Shown here piece after piece: positions 17,680 to 25,947 of a stretch of 64,000 nucleotides of DNA. The position numbers were made by a program, and so were the translations under genes. This stretch comes from UBA6168 sp041741095. Its GTDB lineage: Bacteria; Bacteroidota; Bacteroidia; Chitinophagales; Saprospiraceae. Location: NCBI GenBank assembly GCA_041741095.1, contig JBGSKQ010000065.1, forward strand, positions 62,001-126,000. Direction: 5' to 3'. Positions within the stretch are counted from its first letter, which is position 1. The number at the start of each line of letters is the position of its first letter. Below the pieces are notes generated by a model. It ran no database searches. It was not told where the DNA came from and was given only the letters and a program-made list of their open reading frames with translations.

Positions 17680-18093
17680 CTATTGCTTCCAAAAATAATT
17701 TTTTTTAACACCAGGAATATCCCCATTTTCATAGATTTTCAAGAAATCATACCAATGTGAAAGTAGTTGTTGAAGACCTTTCAAAGAAATTATACATTCC
17801 ATTGGATCTGCCGAGTCTTGGAATAGTCTTACGTTTGGGCCTAAAAATTCGATATTAAGATCATCATGATATAGGTAGAATTTTGAATTCCCTCCATTTA
17901 CTTTAATTTTTTCTTTTAAGTCATCAATAAACTTTTTGACATTCTTCGATTCTATAAGGTCAGTAGTCCCAAAGCATTCTATCAATCGGTTAGGGCCATA
18001 ATCATGAATCCAAATTCTTGGACAATTTGTACCATTTATTGTTGTTAAAATTACAAGACTATAAAATATGTCATCAATTTTATTTATTTCCAT
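17680..18093 (-). CDS. AT-rich orphan protein, possibly an immunity-type protein
   Basis: I do not recognise a family for this 137-residue cytoplasmic protein. It is rich in Asp, Lys, Ile and Asn and clearly more AT-rich than its neighbours, which suggests acquisition by transfer. It has no signal or membrane segment. Its start codon overlaps by 14 bases the end of another open frame (stop at 18080-18082) on the same strand whose tail reads KYQPGFGRPATTGF. That tight overlap is the usual layout of a toxin C-terminus followed by its immunity gene. Calling this an immunity protein is inference from size, composition and overlap only. Confidence 0.65.
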   Translation of the reverse strand: MEINKIDDIFYSLVILTTINGTNCPRIWIHDYGPNRLIECFGTTDLIESKNVKKFIDDLKEKIKVNGGNSKFYLYHDDLNIEFLGPNVRLFQDSADPMECIISLKGLQQLLSHWYDFLKIYENGDIPGVKKNYFWKQ

Positions 18094-18180
18094 AATTTGT
18101 TTTTTTTAATTCCTTTGAGGTGTACATAAACCCAGTTGTTGCAGGTCTTCCAAAGCCTGGTTGATATTTCAAATAATTAC
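18080..18180 (-). pseudogene. Possible 3' remnant of a gene upstream of the orphan protein
   Basis: The minus strand holds an open tail reading SNYLKYQPGFGRPATTGFMY and then TSKELKKTNYGNK, with a stop at 18080-18082. It overlaps the start of the 137-residue gene by 14 bases. No start codon belongs to it except an ATG supplied by the palindromic element at 18180-18250, exactly where the protein-like sequence begins. It may be the last part of a toxin-like or other gene truncated by that element. Confidence 0.35.
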
Positions 18181-18250
18181 TTGTAATGACGAATAAAACG
18201 GTATTTCCCGCAAGATTTAACGAAGCGGCTCTTGCGACGCCCATTACAAG
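18180..18250. repeat. 71-bp element with nested inverted repeats
   Basis: The outer 9-bp arms are CTTGTAATG (18180-18188) and CATTACAAG (18242-18250). The inner arms are CGCAAGA (18209-18215) and TCTTGCG (18230-18236). The nested arms and size suggest a small mobile or REP-like palindromic element. It abuts the truncated tail at 18080-18180. Confidence 0.6.
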
Positions 18251-18302
18251 CCACACCAAAAGCCGCTTCCCTATTCCCTATTTACTATTCCCTCGCCCCC
18301 CC

Positions 18303-20339
18303 TCACGGCTTCCCCTTCAAATAAGTATCCAGCCACCCAAAGAACTCCCTTTGCCAAAGGATACCATTCTGCGGCGACAACACCCAATGGTTTTCCTCCG
18401 GGAAATACAAAAAGCGGCTTGGAATGCCTTTCAATTGGGCTGCCTGGAAAGCCTGCATCCCTTCTGTTTCCGGCACCCGGAAATCCTTGCCGCCGTGTAT
18501 GACTAGGAGCGGCGTGTCCCAATTTTGTACGTATTTGTGCGGCGAATCCAGTTTGTAGGTTTCGGGCTGAGGCGTTTGCCAGTAGCTGCCCCCAGCATCG
18601 TGGTTAGGGAAAAACACTTCCTCTGTGGTGCCGTACATGCTTTCCAGGTTGAACACCCCGTCGTGGGCGATGAAAGCCTTGAAGCGGTTCTTATGGTTGC
18701 CCGCCAGCCAAAAGACCGAATAGCCGCCAAAGCTTGCCCCCACCGCACCGAGGTTGTTTTTGTCCACATAAGATTCTTTTGACACGTCGTCAATGGCAGA
18801 GAGCAGGTCCTGCATGGCTTGGCCGCCCCAATCGCCTGAGATTTGGTCGTTCCATTCCTGCCCAAACGAGGGCAGCCCCCTGCGGTTTGGGGCTACGATG
18901 ATGTAATCGTTGGCGGCCATCATCTGGAAGTTCCAGCGGTAGCTCCAAAACTGGCTGACGGTGCTTTGCGGGCCGCCCTGGCAGTAGAGCAGGGTGGGGT
19001 ATTTTTTCTTTGGGTCAAAATTGGGCGGGTAAATGACCCAGGTGAGCATGTCTTTTCCGTCCGTGGTTTTCACCATGCGCTTTTCCACCTTGCCGAAGTT
19101 CAGTTTGTCCAGCATTTCCTTGTTGGTATAGGTCAACTGTGTGCTGCGGCCTCCATCGAAGTTCAGCGAAAACAATTCGTGCGGGTCGGACATGGAACAA
19201 CGGGCGCTGACGATGCCGTTTTCGCCCACGATAAATGGACCAAAGTCGAATTGCCCGGCGCTCAATTGCACCACTTCATTGCCCTTGCCCAGGTCAATAT
19301 ATAGGATTTGCTCCGTGCCTTTCACCCCGCCGCCAAAATAGATGCGCTTGCCGTCGGCGCTCCATTTGGGTTCGGTGGCATTGTTGTCGTAGCCCACCGT
19401 CAGTTCCATTTTTTTGTCAGTAGAAAAATTGTAGGTAAAAATGCGGTGGCGGTCGGCCTCGTTGCCTGCTTCTTCCTGGCTCTCCCAGGCCAGCGTGCGG
19501 CCATCGGGCGAGAAGGCTGGGTTCATGTCGTAACCCATCATGCCTTGCGTCAAATTGCGGGTTTTTCGGCTCAACAAATCATATAGAAAAATGTCAGAGT
19601 TGGTGCTTTTGGCAGACTCCGTACCCTTGAGTTTTTTACAGGTATAGGCGATGTATTTCCCGTCAGGACTCCAAGTTATTTGCTCCATGCCGCCAAAGGG
19701 TTTCAACGGCGAGTCGTAGGGTTCGCCCATGATGTTCACCATTTCGCTGGTGATTTTCCCGTCGGCATAACTTGCCACGAAGATGTTGCTGTAGCTGCCG
19801 TCTTCCCATTCGTCCCAATGGCGGTACATCAGGTTGTCAATGATTTTGGCGTCCGATTTTTTCAGGTCGGGATGCTTGTCCTGCGTGGTTTTATCATATT
19901 TAACATCCTTGATAAACAATATTTTACTGCCATCGGGCGCATATATGAAACCGTTCATATCAATGTCCGAAATCTGCTTGGCATCAGTACCGTCCGGGTT
20001 CATTTCCCAGAGTTTGCCGCCTTTCAGGAAGCCGATCTTGCGACCATCTGGGCGGTACTGGGCATCGTTTTCGTTGCCTTCCAAATTGGTCAATTGCCTT
20101 GGCTGGCCGCCACCCTCCGTGCTGATGCTGTAGAGGTCACGGTTGCCTTTGTTCGCCTCGATGTCGTAATAACTGACGCCATATACAGCCGTTTTTCCGT
20201 CAGGAGAAACATCGAAGAGGCTGACACGGCCCAGGTCCCAAAGTTTTTCGGGCGTCAGGCGGTCGGGTGCCTGGGTTTGGGCAAAAAAAGGCAGGGAAAA
20301 AAAGGAAAATGCTACAATCAGGAGATGTCTGTTCATCAT
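18303..20339 (-). CDS. S9 family prolyl-oligopeptidase-type serine peptidase, secreted
   Basis: This 678-residue exported peptidase belongs to the dipeptidyl/acylaminoacyl-peptidase group of family S9. The N-terminal signal is MNRHLLIVAFSFFSLPFFAQ; either of two adjacent ATGs (20339 or 20336) could start it. Residues of about 35-400 form a WD40-like beta-propeller (VSPDGKTAVYG, YRPDGRKIGFL, WSPDGKYIAYTC, FSPDGRTLAWES, WSADGKRIYFGGG). The catalytic alpha/beta-hydrolase domain follows, with nucleophile GASFGGYS (Ser near 536), acid in GGKDFRVPET (Asp near 619) and base in ENHW (His near 651). It is likely periplasmic and degrades peptides taken up or released by other enzymes. It stands alone on its strand. 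Confidence 0.95.
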   Translation of the reverse strand: MMNRHLLIVAFSFFSLPFFAQTQAPDRLTPEKLWDLGRVSLFDVSPDGKTAVYGVSYYDIEANKGNRDLYSISTEGGGQPRQLTNLEGNENDAQYRPDGRKIGFLKGGKLWEMNPDGTDAKQISDIDMNGFIYAPDGSKILFIKDVKYDKTTQDKHPDLKKSDAKIIDNLMYRHWDEWEDGSYSNIFVASYADGKITSEMVNIMGEPYDSPLKPFGGMEQITWSPDGKYIAYTCKKLKGTESAKSTNSDIFLYDLLSRKTRNLTQGMMGYDMNPAFSPDGRTLAWESQEEAGNEADRHRIFTYNFSTDKKMELTVGYDNNATEPKWSADGKRIYFGGGVKGTEQILYIDLGKGNEVVQLSAGQFDFGPFIVGENGIVSARCSMSDPHELFSLNFDGGRSTQLTYTNKEMLDKLNFGKVEKRMVKTTDGKDMLTWVIYPPNFDPKKKYPTLLYCQGGPQSTVSQFWSYRWNFQMMAANDYIIVAPNRRGLPSFGQEWNDQISGDWGGQAMQDLLSAIDDVSKESYVDKNNLGAVGASFGGYSVFWLAGNHKNRFKAFIAHDGVFNLESMYGTTEEVFFPNHDAGGSYWQTPQPETYKLDSPHKYVQNWDTPLLVIHGGKDFRVPETEGMQAFQAAQLKGIPSRFLYFPEENHWVLSPQNGILWQREFFGWLDTYLKGKP

Positions 20340-20755
20340 GCTTTTAGTTTTTTTTGGCGAAGGTAGGGAATGTGGAGGAAATGGGTGAAATAGAACTCAA
20401 AGGATCTGGGCTGAAACGGCTCGGAAAGCATTTTTCTAAAAGCTGAAATTCGGAGATGCTTTGAATGAAGTTCGAATTAGTAAACTTCTATAAATGGAAA
20501 ATATGGGCATCGGCAATTATACTGTGCAATAATAAAATTTTCCTGATATTTGGAATAGGTAGTGCAGTTGGGGGTTTGGGGGCGAAGCCCCCGAAAATCC
20601 CAATCCCCGACGAGCCGCCGAAGGCGGCGAGAAGGGCAATTCTTACATGTTATTGAGTTCACTTCCTGTTCAGAATATCAAGAAAACTTATTAGCGTGAA
20701 TTATAATCCTGAGTATTGCCTTATATTAAATCGCAATTAGTTGAAATTATACCTT
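20340..20755. other. Intergenic stretch with a dispersed element
   Basis: No gene is supported. It carries the promoter side of the S9 peptidase gene; reading on the minus strand, TACCTTCG lies just before that start. It also holds the second copy of the composite palindromic element at 20569-20640. Confidence 0.5.
20569..20640 (-). repeat. Dispersed composite palindromic element, copy 2
   Basis: Read on the minus strand it gives GCCC, CTCGCCGCC-TTC-GGCGG-CTCGTCGGGG, a spacer with ATTTTC, then GGGGGC-TTC-GCCCCC and ACCCCC. This is the same order as copy 1 at 15881-15953, in the opposite orientation. Confidence 0.7.
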
Positions 20756-21595
20756 CTATAATTTGAATTTATATTTTAAACCAGCCTCAAATGTCATAGG
20801 CAATTCGTGGCCGAATTTTCCTACTTTCACTGGGTTATTTACACCACCATATAACTTGAATTGTTTGTTGCTGCCAAAGGTTTGGGAGGCCGAAACGGAA
20901 GGGACAAAATAAGCGCCGCAGGCCAGGCCAAATTGATTGGGTTTTAGGATATTATTGATGTCGAAAAAGGTTTCTATGGCAGTTCCGTCGGCCAATTGGA
21001 TGGAACCGGAAGTCTGAATATTAAATTCCTGAATATCCATTCCAGAACCCAGCAAAATATTCATATCGGCACCAAAAGACAGGATGCCATCTACCAATAC
21101 CAAGTCCAAATTGCCTCCAAACGTTAGGTTTGGGTTTGTCGGATCGTCGCCAGGAAAACCATCCTCGATAGTTGGCTGTTCAAAATTAAAACATGCATAA
21201 GTCAAACCCGTATTAAAAGAACCTGACACTGAGCTAATAAGATTGGTGCCAATATCCCATGTTTCGCCAGCCTCAATCCCCGTCCATACATCGTCCAATA
21301 AAGTAGTAATAAAAGTGGGATCATTATAATAGGCAAATAATGACCAATCCATGCCGTTGGAATTGAAATAGTCCATATTGAAACCAAACATGGAGTAATA
21401 ATTATTGCCAATTTGACCGTTTTTGAAAATAACAAAGGGGCCAAAGCCCGCAAACAATTCTGTATCTAAATTTAATCCCAATAGTCCAGAAGCTCCTTTT
21501 GTTGGGGGTGTAGTAGTAGGTTGTCCATTGATAGTTTCTGGTTGAACCATGAAAAGAATAACAATGAGAATTGGGACAGCGAAAAATTGTTTCAT
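20756..21595 (-). CDS. Exported beta-barrel-like outer membrane protein, unknown function
   Basis: This protein has 279 residues if it starts at 21595 (MKQFFAVPILIVILFMVQPE), which gives a proper Sec signal; the ORF could be extended to 21640 without one. The mature part begins QPTTTPPTKGASGLLGLNLD and is rich in Gly, Phe, Asn and Tyr in alternating patterns (FAGFGPFVIFKNGQIGNNYY, NLTFGGNLDLVLVDGILSFG), ending in GLKYKFKL. This fits a small outer-membrane beta-barrel with the usual aromatic C-terminus. No named family is recognisable. It is monocistronic. Confidence 0.75.
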   Translation of the reverse strand: MKQFFAVPILIVILFMVQPETINGQPTTTPPTKGASGLLGLNLDTELFAGFGPFVIFKNGQIGNNYYSMFGFNMDYFNSNGMDWSLFAYYNDPTFITTLLDDVWTGIEAGETWDIGTNLISSVSGSFNTGLTYACFNFEQPTIEDGFPGDDPTNPNLTFGGNLDLVLVDGILSFGADMNILLGSGMDIQEFNIQTSGSIQLADGTAIETFFDINNILKPNQFGLACGAYFVPSVSASQTFGSNKQFKLYGGVNNPVKVGKFGHELPMTFEAGLKYKFKL

Positions 21596-21724
21596 AAGAA
21601 TGGGTTGTTTGGCATGAGATATAAAAGTAACCTTCTGCACCTCATGCAGTTATGGAATTTTTGTGGAAAATGGCCAAATTAGAGATGAAATTTCCCATTG
21701 AGCCTCATGCTGTGTAACCTTGTA

Positions 21725-21783
21725 AGTACCGCCGAATTCATTCGGCGAAAAATGGCGCAACGCCGAATGAATTCGGCGCTACT
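21725..21783. repeat. Intergenic inverted repeat built on GCCGAATTCATTCGGCG
   Basis: The left arm AGTACCGCCGAATTCATTCG and the right arm CGAATGAATTCGGCGCTACT pair over about 20 bases with one mismatch, and each arm is itself a palindrome (CGCCGAATTCATTCGGCG type). The nested structure resembles REP or small cruciform-forming elements found elsewhere in this window. Confidence 0.7.
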
Positions 21784-22444
21784 TGGGCGTTGCCCCCAAA
21801 CACTACACGAGCCCATATTGATAGGTTTACCGGATGATTCGGGACAGGCTCTGCATTTGTAAAATGCTTTTGACCAATTGCAATCAGCTAAAGGCCAATA
21901 GTATTAGCAGGTGCTGAACTGTTTCATCAGTTTGAACCTAATTGTTAGCAGTAAAAAAGCTGATTAAACCGATAAATACTGCAAGTTTAGACATCATACC
22001 ATACCCCTTAGTATTGCACTGTTGGTAATAAAATATCATAGCAAAATATGCTGTGACATATTTTACATGATAATTCCAGGGAATACTAATGAGCCGGTTT
22101 AATCAACAATTTAAACCGCAACTACATGGCATTGAGAAATTCCGACCTTTTTTGTGTTATTGTTCAGTTGTTTTACAACAGAAGTTGGGAGTAAATAGCA
22201 GCATCGGTTGAATTCTGATGGGATGCTGCAAATTTATAATAAAAAATATGTAACAGCCAGATTAATTGTAAAAAAAATTGAATTGAGAAAAAAATTAACT
22301 TAGAGCTACAGGGACAGTCATTTTATTCCAAAGATTGAACCGTTCCCCATCGCTTGGTTTTTGGCTACTCATAAACGTGCTTGAAGTCAGCGCAAAAGGC
22401 ATTAGAAGCTTTTAAAAAAAGGCAAACATTCGCCACCAATCTCC

Positions 22445-22452
22445 TATTTTTG
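22445..22452 (+). promoter_or_regulatory. -7 box (TATTTTTG) for lysS
   Basis: TATTTTTG matches the Bacteroidota -7 consensus TAnnTTTG and lies 39 bases before the chosen lysS start. I see no good TTG -33 box at the expected distance, so confidence is moderate. Confidence 0.4.
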
Positions 22453-22491
22453 CCGCCCTTCAACAAACCTGTTATTTCAACTAAACTGAAC

Positions 22492-24039
22492 ATGCATTTA
22501 TCCGAACAAGAAATCGTCCGTAGAGATAACCTCCAGAAAATCAAGGAAATGGGCATTGATCCTTATCCACCTGAAGCCTATCCGGTGAACGCACTCGCCG
22601 CTGAAATCAAGACCAGCTACCAAGAGGAAGTGTTGGAAGATGGCAGCAAAAACCGCCTCAATTTCCAGGATGTCTGTGTGGCTGGCCGCATCATGGCACA
22701 GCGGGAGGCTGGCAAGGCCATGTTTATGAACATCCAGGATTCATCGGGTCAAATTCAGCTCTACCTTCGACGCAATGATTTTGCCCAAGGGGAAGCTGAG
22801 GGCGAACAGGATTTTACCTTTTTTGATGTTTTAATCAAAAAACTGCTCGATATAGGCGACTACGTCGGTGTCAAAGGTTTTGTTTTTAATACAAAAACTG
22901 GCGAGACGAGCATCCACGTGACGGAGCTAAAGCTGCTGGCCAAGTCACTTCGCCCGCTGCCCATTGTGAAGCGGGATGCCGAAGGCAACATCCACGATGC
23001 CTTTACTGATCCAGAGCTGCGCTACCGCATGCGCTACGTGGATTTGATAGTGAACCCGGAGGTGAAAGAGACTTTTCTCAAGCGCACTAAAATGGTGGCT
23101 TCCATCCGCCAATTTCTCAATGAACAAGGGGCGCTGGAGGTGGACACGCCCGTACTGCAAGCCATTCCTGGTGGGGCGGCGGCCAGGCCGTTCATCACCC
23201 ACCACAATGCGCTCGACGTGCCATTTTACCTGCGCATCGCCAATGAGCTTTATTTGAAACGGCTCATCGTTGGCGGCTTCGATTGGGTGTATGAGTTCAG
23301 CCGCAACTTCCGCAACGAGGGCATGGACCGCACCCACAATCCGGAGTTTACCGTCCTCGAATTTTACACTGCTTACAAGGACTACTTCTGGATGATGGAA
23401 ACCACGGAAAAAATGATGGAAAAAGTGGCCCTCGACACCTGCGGCACCACTGATGTGCAGGTGGGCGAAAAGGTGCTCAGCTTCAAGGCGCCATTCAAAC
23501 GGGTAAGCATCATGGACGCCATCAAAGAGCACACTGGCATTGACGTGAGCGGTATGGAAGAGGCCGAATTGCGGGACGTTTGCAAAAAACTGCATATTGA
23601 AGTGGACAACTCGATGGGCAAGGGAAAATTGATTGACGAATTGTTCAGCGAAACGGCGGAGAAGCATTTTGTCCAGCCAACCTTTATCATTGACTATCCC
23701 GTCGAAATGTCGCCGCTGACCAAACGCCACCGCAGCAAACCCGGCCTCGTGGAGCGCTTTGAATTGATGGTAAACGGCAAGGAAATCGCCAATGCCTACA
23801 CCGAGCTGAACGACCCGATTGACCAACGGGAGCGCTTCGAAGAACAGGCCCGCCTGATGGAACGTGGCGACGACGAGGCCATGTTCATTGACAACGACTT
23901 CCTGCGGGCGATGGAGTACGGAATGCCGCCCATGTCGGGCATCGGATTTGGCATTGACCGCATGGCGATGTTGTTTACCAACCAGGCCAGTATCCAGGAA
24001 GTGCTGTTCTTTCCGCAGATGAGGCCGGAGGTGTTTTGA
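22492..24039 (+). CDS. lysS: Lysine--tRNA ligase (class II)
   Basis: This 515-residue enzyme charges tRNA-Lys. The start at 22492 (MHLSEQEIVRRDNLQKIKEM) fits the family; the longer frame begins at a TTG and adds an unrelated stretch. The N-terminal OB-fold anticodon domain covers about 60-160 (VAGRIMAQREAGKAMFMNIQD). The class II catalytic domain follows with motif 1 (DTPVLQAIPGGAAARPF), motif 2 (FRNEGMDRTHNPEFTVLEFY) and motif 3 (GIGFGIDRMAMLFTN). The GGAAARPF and THHNALD segments are specific for lysyl-tRNA synthetase. It stands in its own unit after a long leader region. Confidence 0.98.
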   Translation: MHLSEQEIVRRDNLQKIKEMGIDPYPPEAYPVNALAAEIKTSYQEEVLEDGSKNRLNFQDVCVAGRIMAQREAGKAMFMNIQDSSGQIQLYLRRNDFAQGEAEGEQDFTFFDVLIKKLLDIGDYVGVKGFVFNTKTGETSIHVTELKLLAKSLRPLPIVKRDAEGNIHDAFTDPELRYRMRYVDLIVNPEVKETFLKRTKMVASIRQFLNEQGALEVDTPVLQAIPGGAAARPFITHHNALDVPFYLRIANELYLKRLIVGGFDWVYEFSRNFRNEGMDRTHNPEFTVLEFYTAYKDYFWMMETTEKMMEKVALDTCGTTDVQVGEKVLSFKAPFKRVSIMDAIKEHTGIDVSGMEEAELRDVCKKLHIEVDNSMGKGKLIDELFSETAEKHFVQPTFIIDYPVEMSPLTKRHRSKPGLVERFELMVNGKEIANAYTELNDPIDQRERFEEQARLMERGDDEAMFIDNDFLRAMEYGMPPMSGIGFGIDRMAMLFTNQASIQEVLFFPQMRPEVF

Positions 24040-24052
24040 TCTTGCAAAACTG

Positions 24053-24060
24053 TATATTTG
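24053..24060 (+). promoter_or_regulatory. -7 box (TATATTTG) before the antitoxin-like gene
   Basis: TATATTTG matches TAnnTTTG and lies 22 bases before the start at 24083 and 13 bases after the lysS stop. It would give the small gene pair its own promoter. Confidence 0.45.
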
Positions 24061-24082
24061 TAGTGGTTAAAAAATTATTCGT

Positions 24083-24316
24083 ATGGAAACAAATGCCAAT
24101 GTGCCTACCAAATTGAGCAACATGCAGGTCGAGTTATTGAAACTGTATGCCCACAATGTCAGTGATAGTGAACTGAGGGACATCAAAAAGATGCTGGCTG
24201 AGTATTTTGCCAAAAAAGTGGATGAGGAGATGGATAAGCTTTGGGAGGAGAAATGTTGGGATGAAAAGACGATTGAAGAGTGGAAAAATGAGCACATGCG
24301 TACTCCCATTAAATAA
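24083..24316 (+). CDS. Small helical protein, antitoxin-like partner of the PIN protein
   Basis: This 77-residue protein is predicted to be fully helical, rich in Glu and Lys, with the core MQVELLKLYAHNVSDSELRD and a tail KLWEEKCWDEKTIEEWKNEH. Proteins of this type sit just upstream of PIN-domain genes in Bacteroidota and are usually regarded as antitoxins. It has no obvious DNA-binding fold such as ribbon-helix-helix that I can confirm. The PIN gene starts 71 bases downstream. The antitoxin role is inference from neighbourhood. Confidence 0.75.
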   Translation: METNANVPTKLSNMQVELLKLYAHNVSDSELRDIKKMLAEYFAKKVDEEMDKLWEEKCWDEKTIEEWKNEHMRTPIK

Positions 24317-24387
24317 AAAAACTCAAAATCATCCCACTTTCCTTCTAAATCTTCCTCCCAACGCAGGGTTCCTTTGTAAATAAAAAA

Positions 24388-24798
24388 ATGAAAATAGTCC
24401 TTGATACTAACGTTTTGTTAATTTCATTACCCAAAAAATCGCCTTTTCGCCCAATATTTGATGCAATCAGAACTGGCCAAATTCAGGTTGGGATAAGCAG
24501 TGAAATCCTTTTAGAATATGAAGAAATTTTAATCAGAAAAACTTCATCCGGAGTAGCCGAGAATGTCATAAAAATGCTTGTCAATCTGGAAAACGTACAT
24601 CACCAAGATATTTACTTCAACTGGAATCTCATCCAATCGGATGTTGATGATAATAAATTTGTTGACTGCGCCTTGGCTTTTAATGCTGATTTTCTCGTTA
24701 CCCACGATAAACATTTCGATATTCTAAAAAGAATAGATTTTCCAAAATTGGCAGTAAGCCCTGCTGATAAACTGCTTGATTTGATTTCCAAACTATAA
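24388..24798 (+). CDS. PIN-domain protein, putative toxin (PIN_3/COG1569-like)
   Basis: This 136-residue protein has the PIN ribonuclease fold. The first acidic residue is Asp6 in MKIVLDTNVLL; a Glu cluster follows near 43-46 (LEYEEIL), then DVDDNKFVDCALAFNADFLV with Asp88 and Asp93, and Asp107 in THDKHF. These match the metal-binding acids of PIN toxins that cleave RNA. It follows the small helical gene on the same strand, the standard order of antitoxin then toxin. The ddl start is only 6 bases after its stop, so read-through into an essential cell-wall gene is likely. Confidence 0.85.
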   Translation: MKIVLDTNVLLISLPKKSPFRPIFDAIRTGQIQVGISSEILLEYEEILIRKTSSGVAENVIKMLVNLENVHHQDIYFNWNLIQSDVDDNKFVDCALAFNADFLVTHDKHFDILKRIDFPKLAVSPADKLLDLISKL

Positions 24799-24804
24799 AC
24801 GACT

Positions 24805-25929
24805 ATGTCAAAACTTACCCTTGCCCTCCTCTGCGGAGGCGTCTCCCCGGAGCACGAAGTATCCCTGAACTCCGCCCGGAACATCTTCAAAGCCGTTGAT
24901 AAAAATAAATACGACGTGGTCGTTGTCGGTGTTAGCCGAAGCGGGCAATGGCTGCATTTGCCTGAACAGGAATTTATGGCCCTCGCCAGCATAGAGGCGG
25001 ATGCCAAGGGCTGGCCATTGATGCTGTTGCCAGGCGAAGACCGTGTCATCCAATACCGCCCGCTTGCACAGACTGTGGTGGCTGACAGCCAATTCCCGGA
25101 ATTCTCCATTTCCCAATTTCCAAAAATAGACGTGGTCTTCCCCATCATCCACGGCCCGTTCGGGGAGGATGGCACCTTGCAGGGGCTGCTTTCCATTTTG
25201 GGCCTGCCGTATGTGGGGCCGAGCTGCCTTGGCTCGTCCGTAGGCATGGACAAGGATGTTACGAAACGGCTGTTGCGGGATGCAGGCATTGCCGTTGCTC
25301 CCTGGGTGCTGTTGTTTAAATATGAAAAGCCTGATTATGAGGCTATTATGCGCCGGTTGCCCTTTCCGCTTTTTATAAAACCAGCAAACATGGGCAGCAG
25401 CGTGGGCGTGAGCAAAGCCGAAAATGAGGAAGAACTGAAAGCCGCTGTCGAACTGGCTTTTAAATTCGACATCAAAGTGCTGGTGGAGCAGGGCATCAAG
25501 GGGCGTGAAATTGAAACCGCTGTTTTGGGCAATGTAGAAAATATCCAAGCCAGTGGGGTAGGGGAGATTGTAATGCAAAAAGGTTTTTACGACTACGACA
25601 GCAAGTACATCACCGCCGATGCCGCCAAGGTGGTCATCCCCGCTGAAAATGTATCAGAAAAAGACGTTGAAAATATCCGGCAAACGGCCATCAATGCCTA
25701 TCGGGCGCTGGGATTGGAAGGGCTTTCCCGCTTGGATGTTTTTTTGACCGAAAAGGGAAAAGTGTATGTCAACGAACCGAATACCCTGCCCGGTTTTACC
25801 AATATCAGCATGTACCCAAAGCTTTGGGAAGCGGCCGGTTTGAAATATAGTGAATTGATTGACAGGCTTTTGCGATTGGCCATTGAACGGCACAGCAGGG
25901 ATGCTTCCTTGCAGCGTACCAGGGTTTAA
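24805..25929 (+). CDS. ddl: D-alanine--D-alanine ligase
   Basis: This 374-residue ATP-grasp enzyme joins two D-alanines for peptidoglycan precursors. The N-terminus has the family start LTLALLCGGVSPEHEVSLNSARN. The central lid has LPYVGPSCLGSSVGMDKDVTKRLLRDAGI and PLFIKPANMGSSVGVSKA, and the catalytic end has SRLDVFLTEKGKVYVNEPNTLPGFTNISMYPKLWEAAGL. The metal and ATP ligands Asp and Glu/Asn of that last segment are present. It begins 6 bases after the PIN gene and is convergent with the MOSC gene (18-base gap). Confidence 0.97.
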   Translation: MSKLTLALLCGGVSPEHEVSLNSARNIFKAVDKNKYDVVVVGVSRSGQWLHLPEQEFMALASIEADAKGWPLMLLPGEDRVIQYRPLAQTVVADSQFPEFSISQFPKIDVVFPIIHGPFGEDGTLQGLLSILGLPYVGPSCLGSSVGMDKDVTKRLLRDAGIAVAPWVLLFKYEKPDYEAIMRRLPFPLFIKPANMGSSVGVSKAENEEELKAAVELAFKFDIKVLVEQGIKGREIETAVLGNVENIQASGVGEIVMQKGFYDYDSKYITADAAKVVIPAENVSEKDVENIRQTAINAYRALGLEGLSRLDVFLTEKGKVYVNEPNTLPGFTNISMYPKLWEAAGLKYSELIDRLLRLAIERHSRDASLQRTRV

Positions 25930-25947
25930 ATGCCTCATGGCGAGGGT

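Larger units (their letters stand above)
21596..22491. other. Long intergenic region upstream of lysS
   Basis: About 0.9 kb contains no convincing gene on either strand. It holds the palindromic pair at 21725-21783 and, further on, AT-rich sequence with small inverted repeats, for example AGCTGATTAAACC near 21958 against GGTTTAATCAAC near 22095. The lysS promoter lies at its right end. Confidence 0.5.

Noticed and set aside
18186..18506. 106-codon plus-strand frame before the S9 peptidase end
   Set aside because: It overlaps the 3' end of the peptidase gene on the other strand and includes the palindromic element.
22945..23826. 293-codon minus-strand frame opposite lysS
   Set aside because: It lies wholly inside lysS, shows no recognisable domain and is a shadow of the GC-rich third positions.
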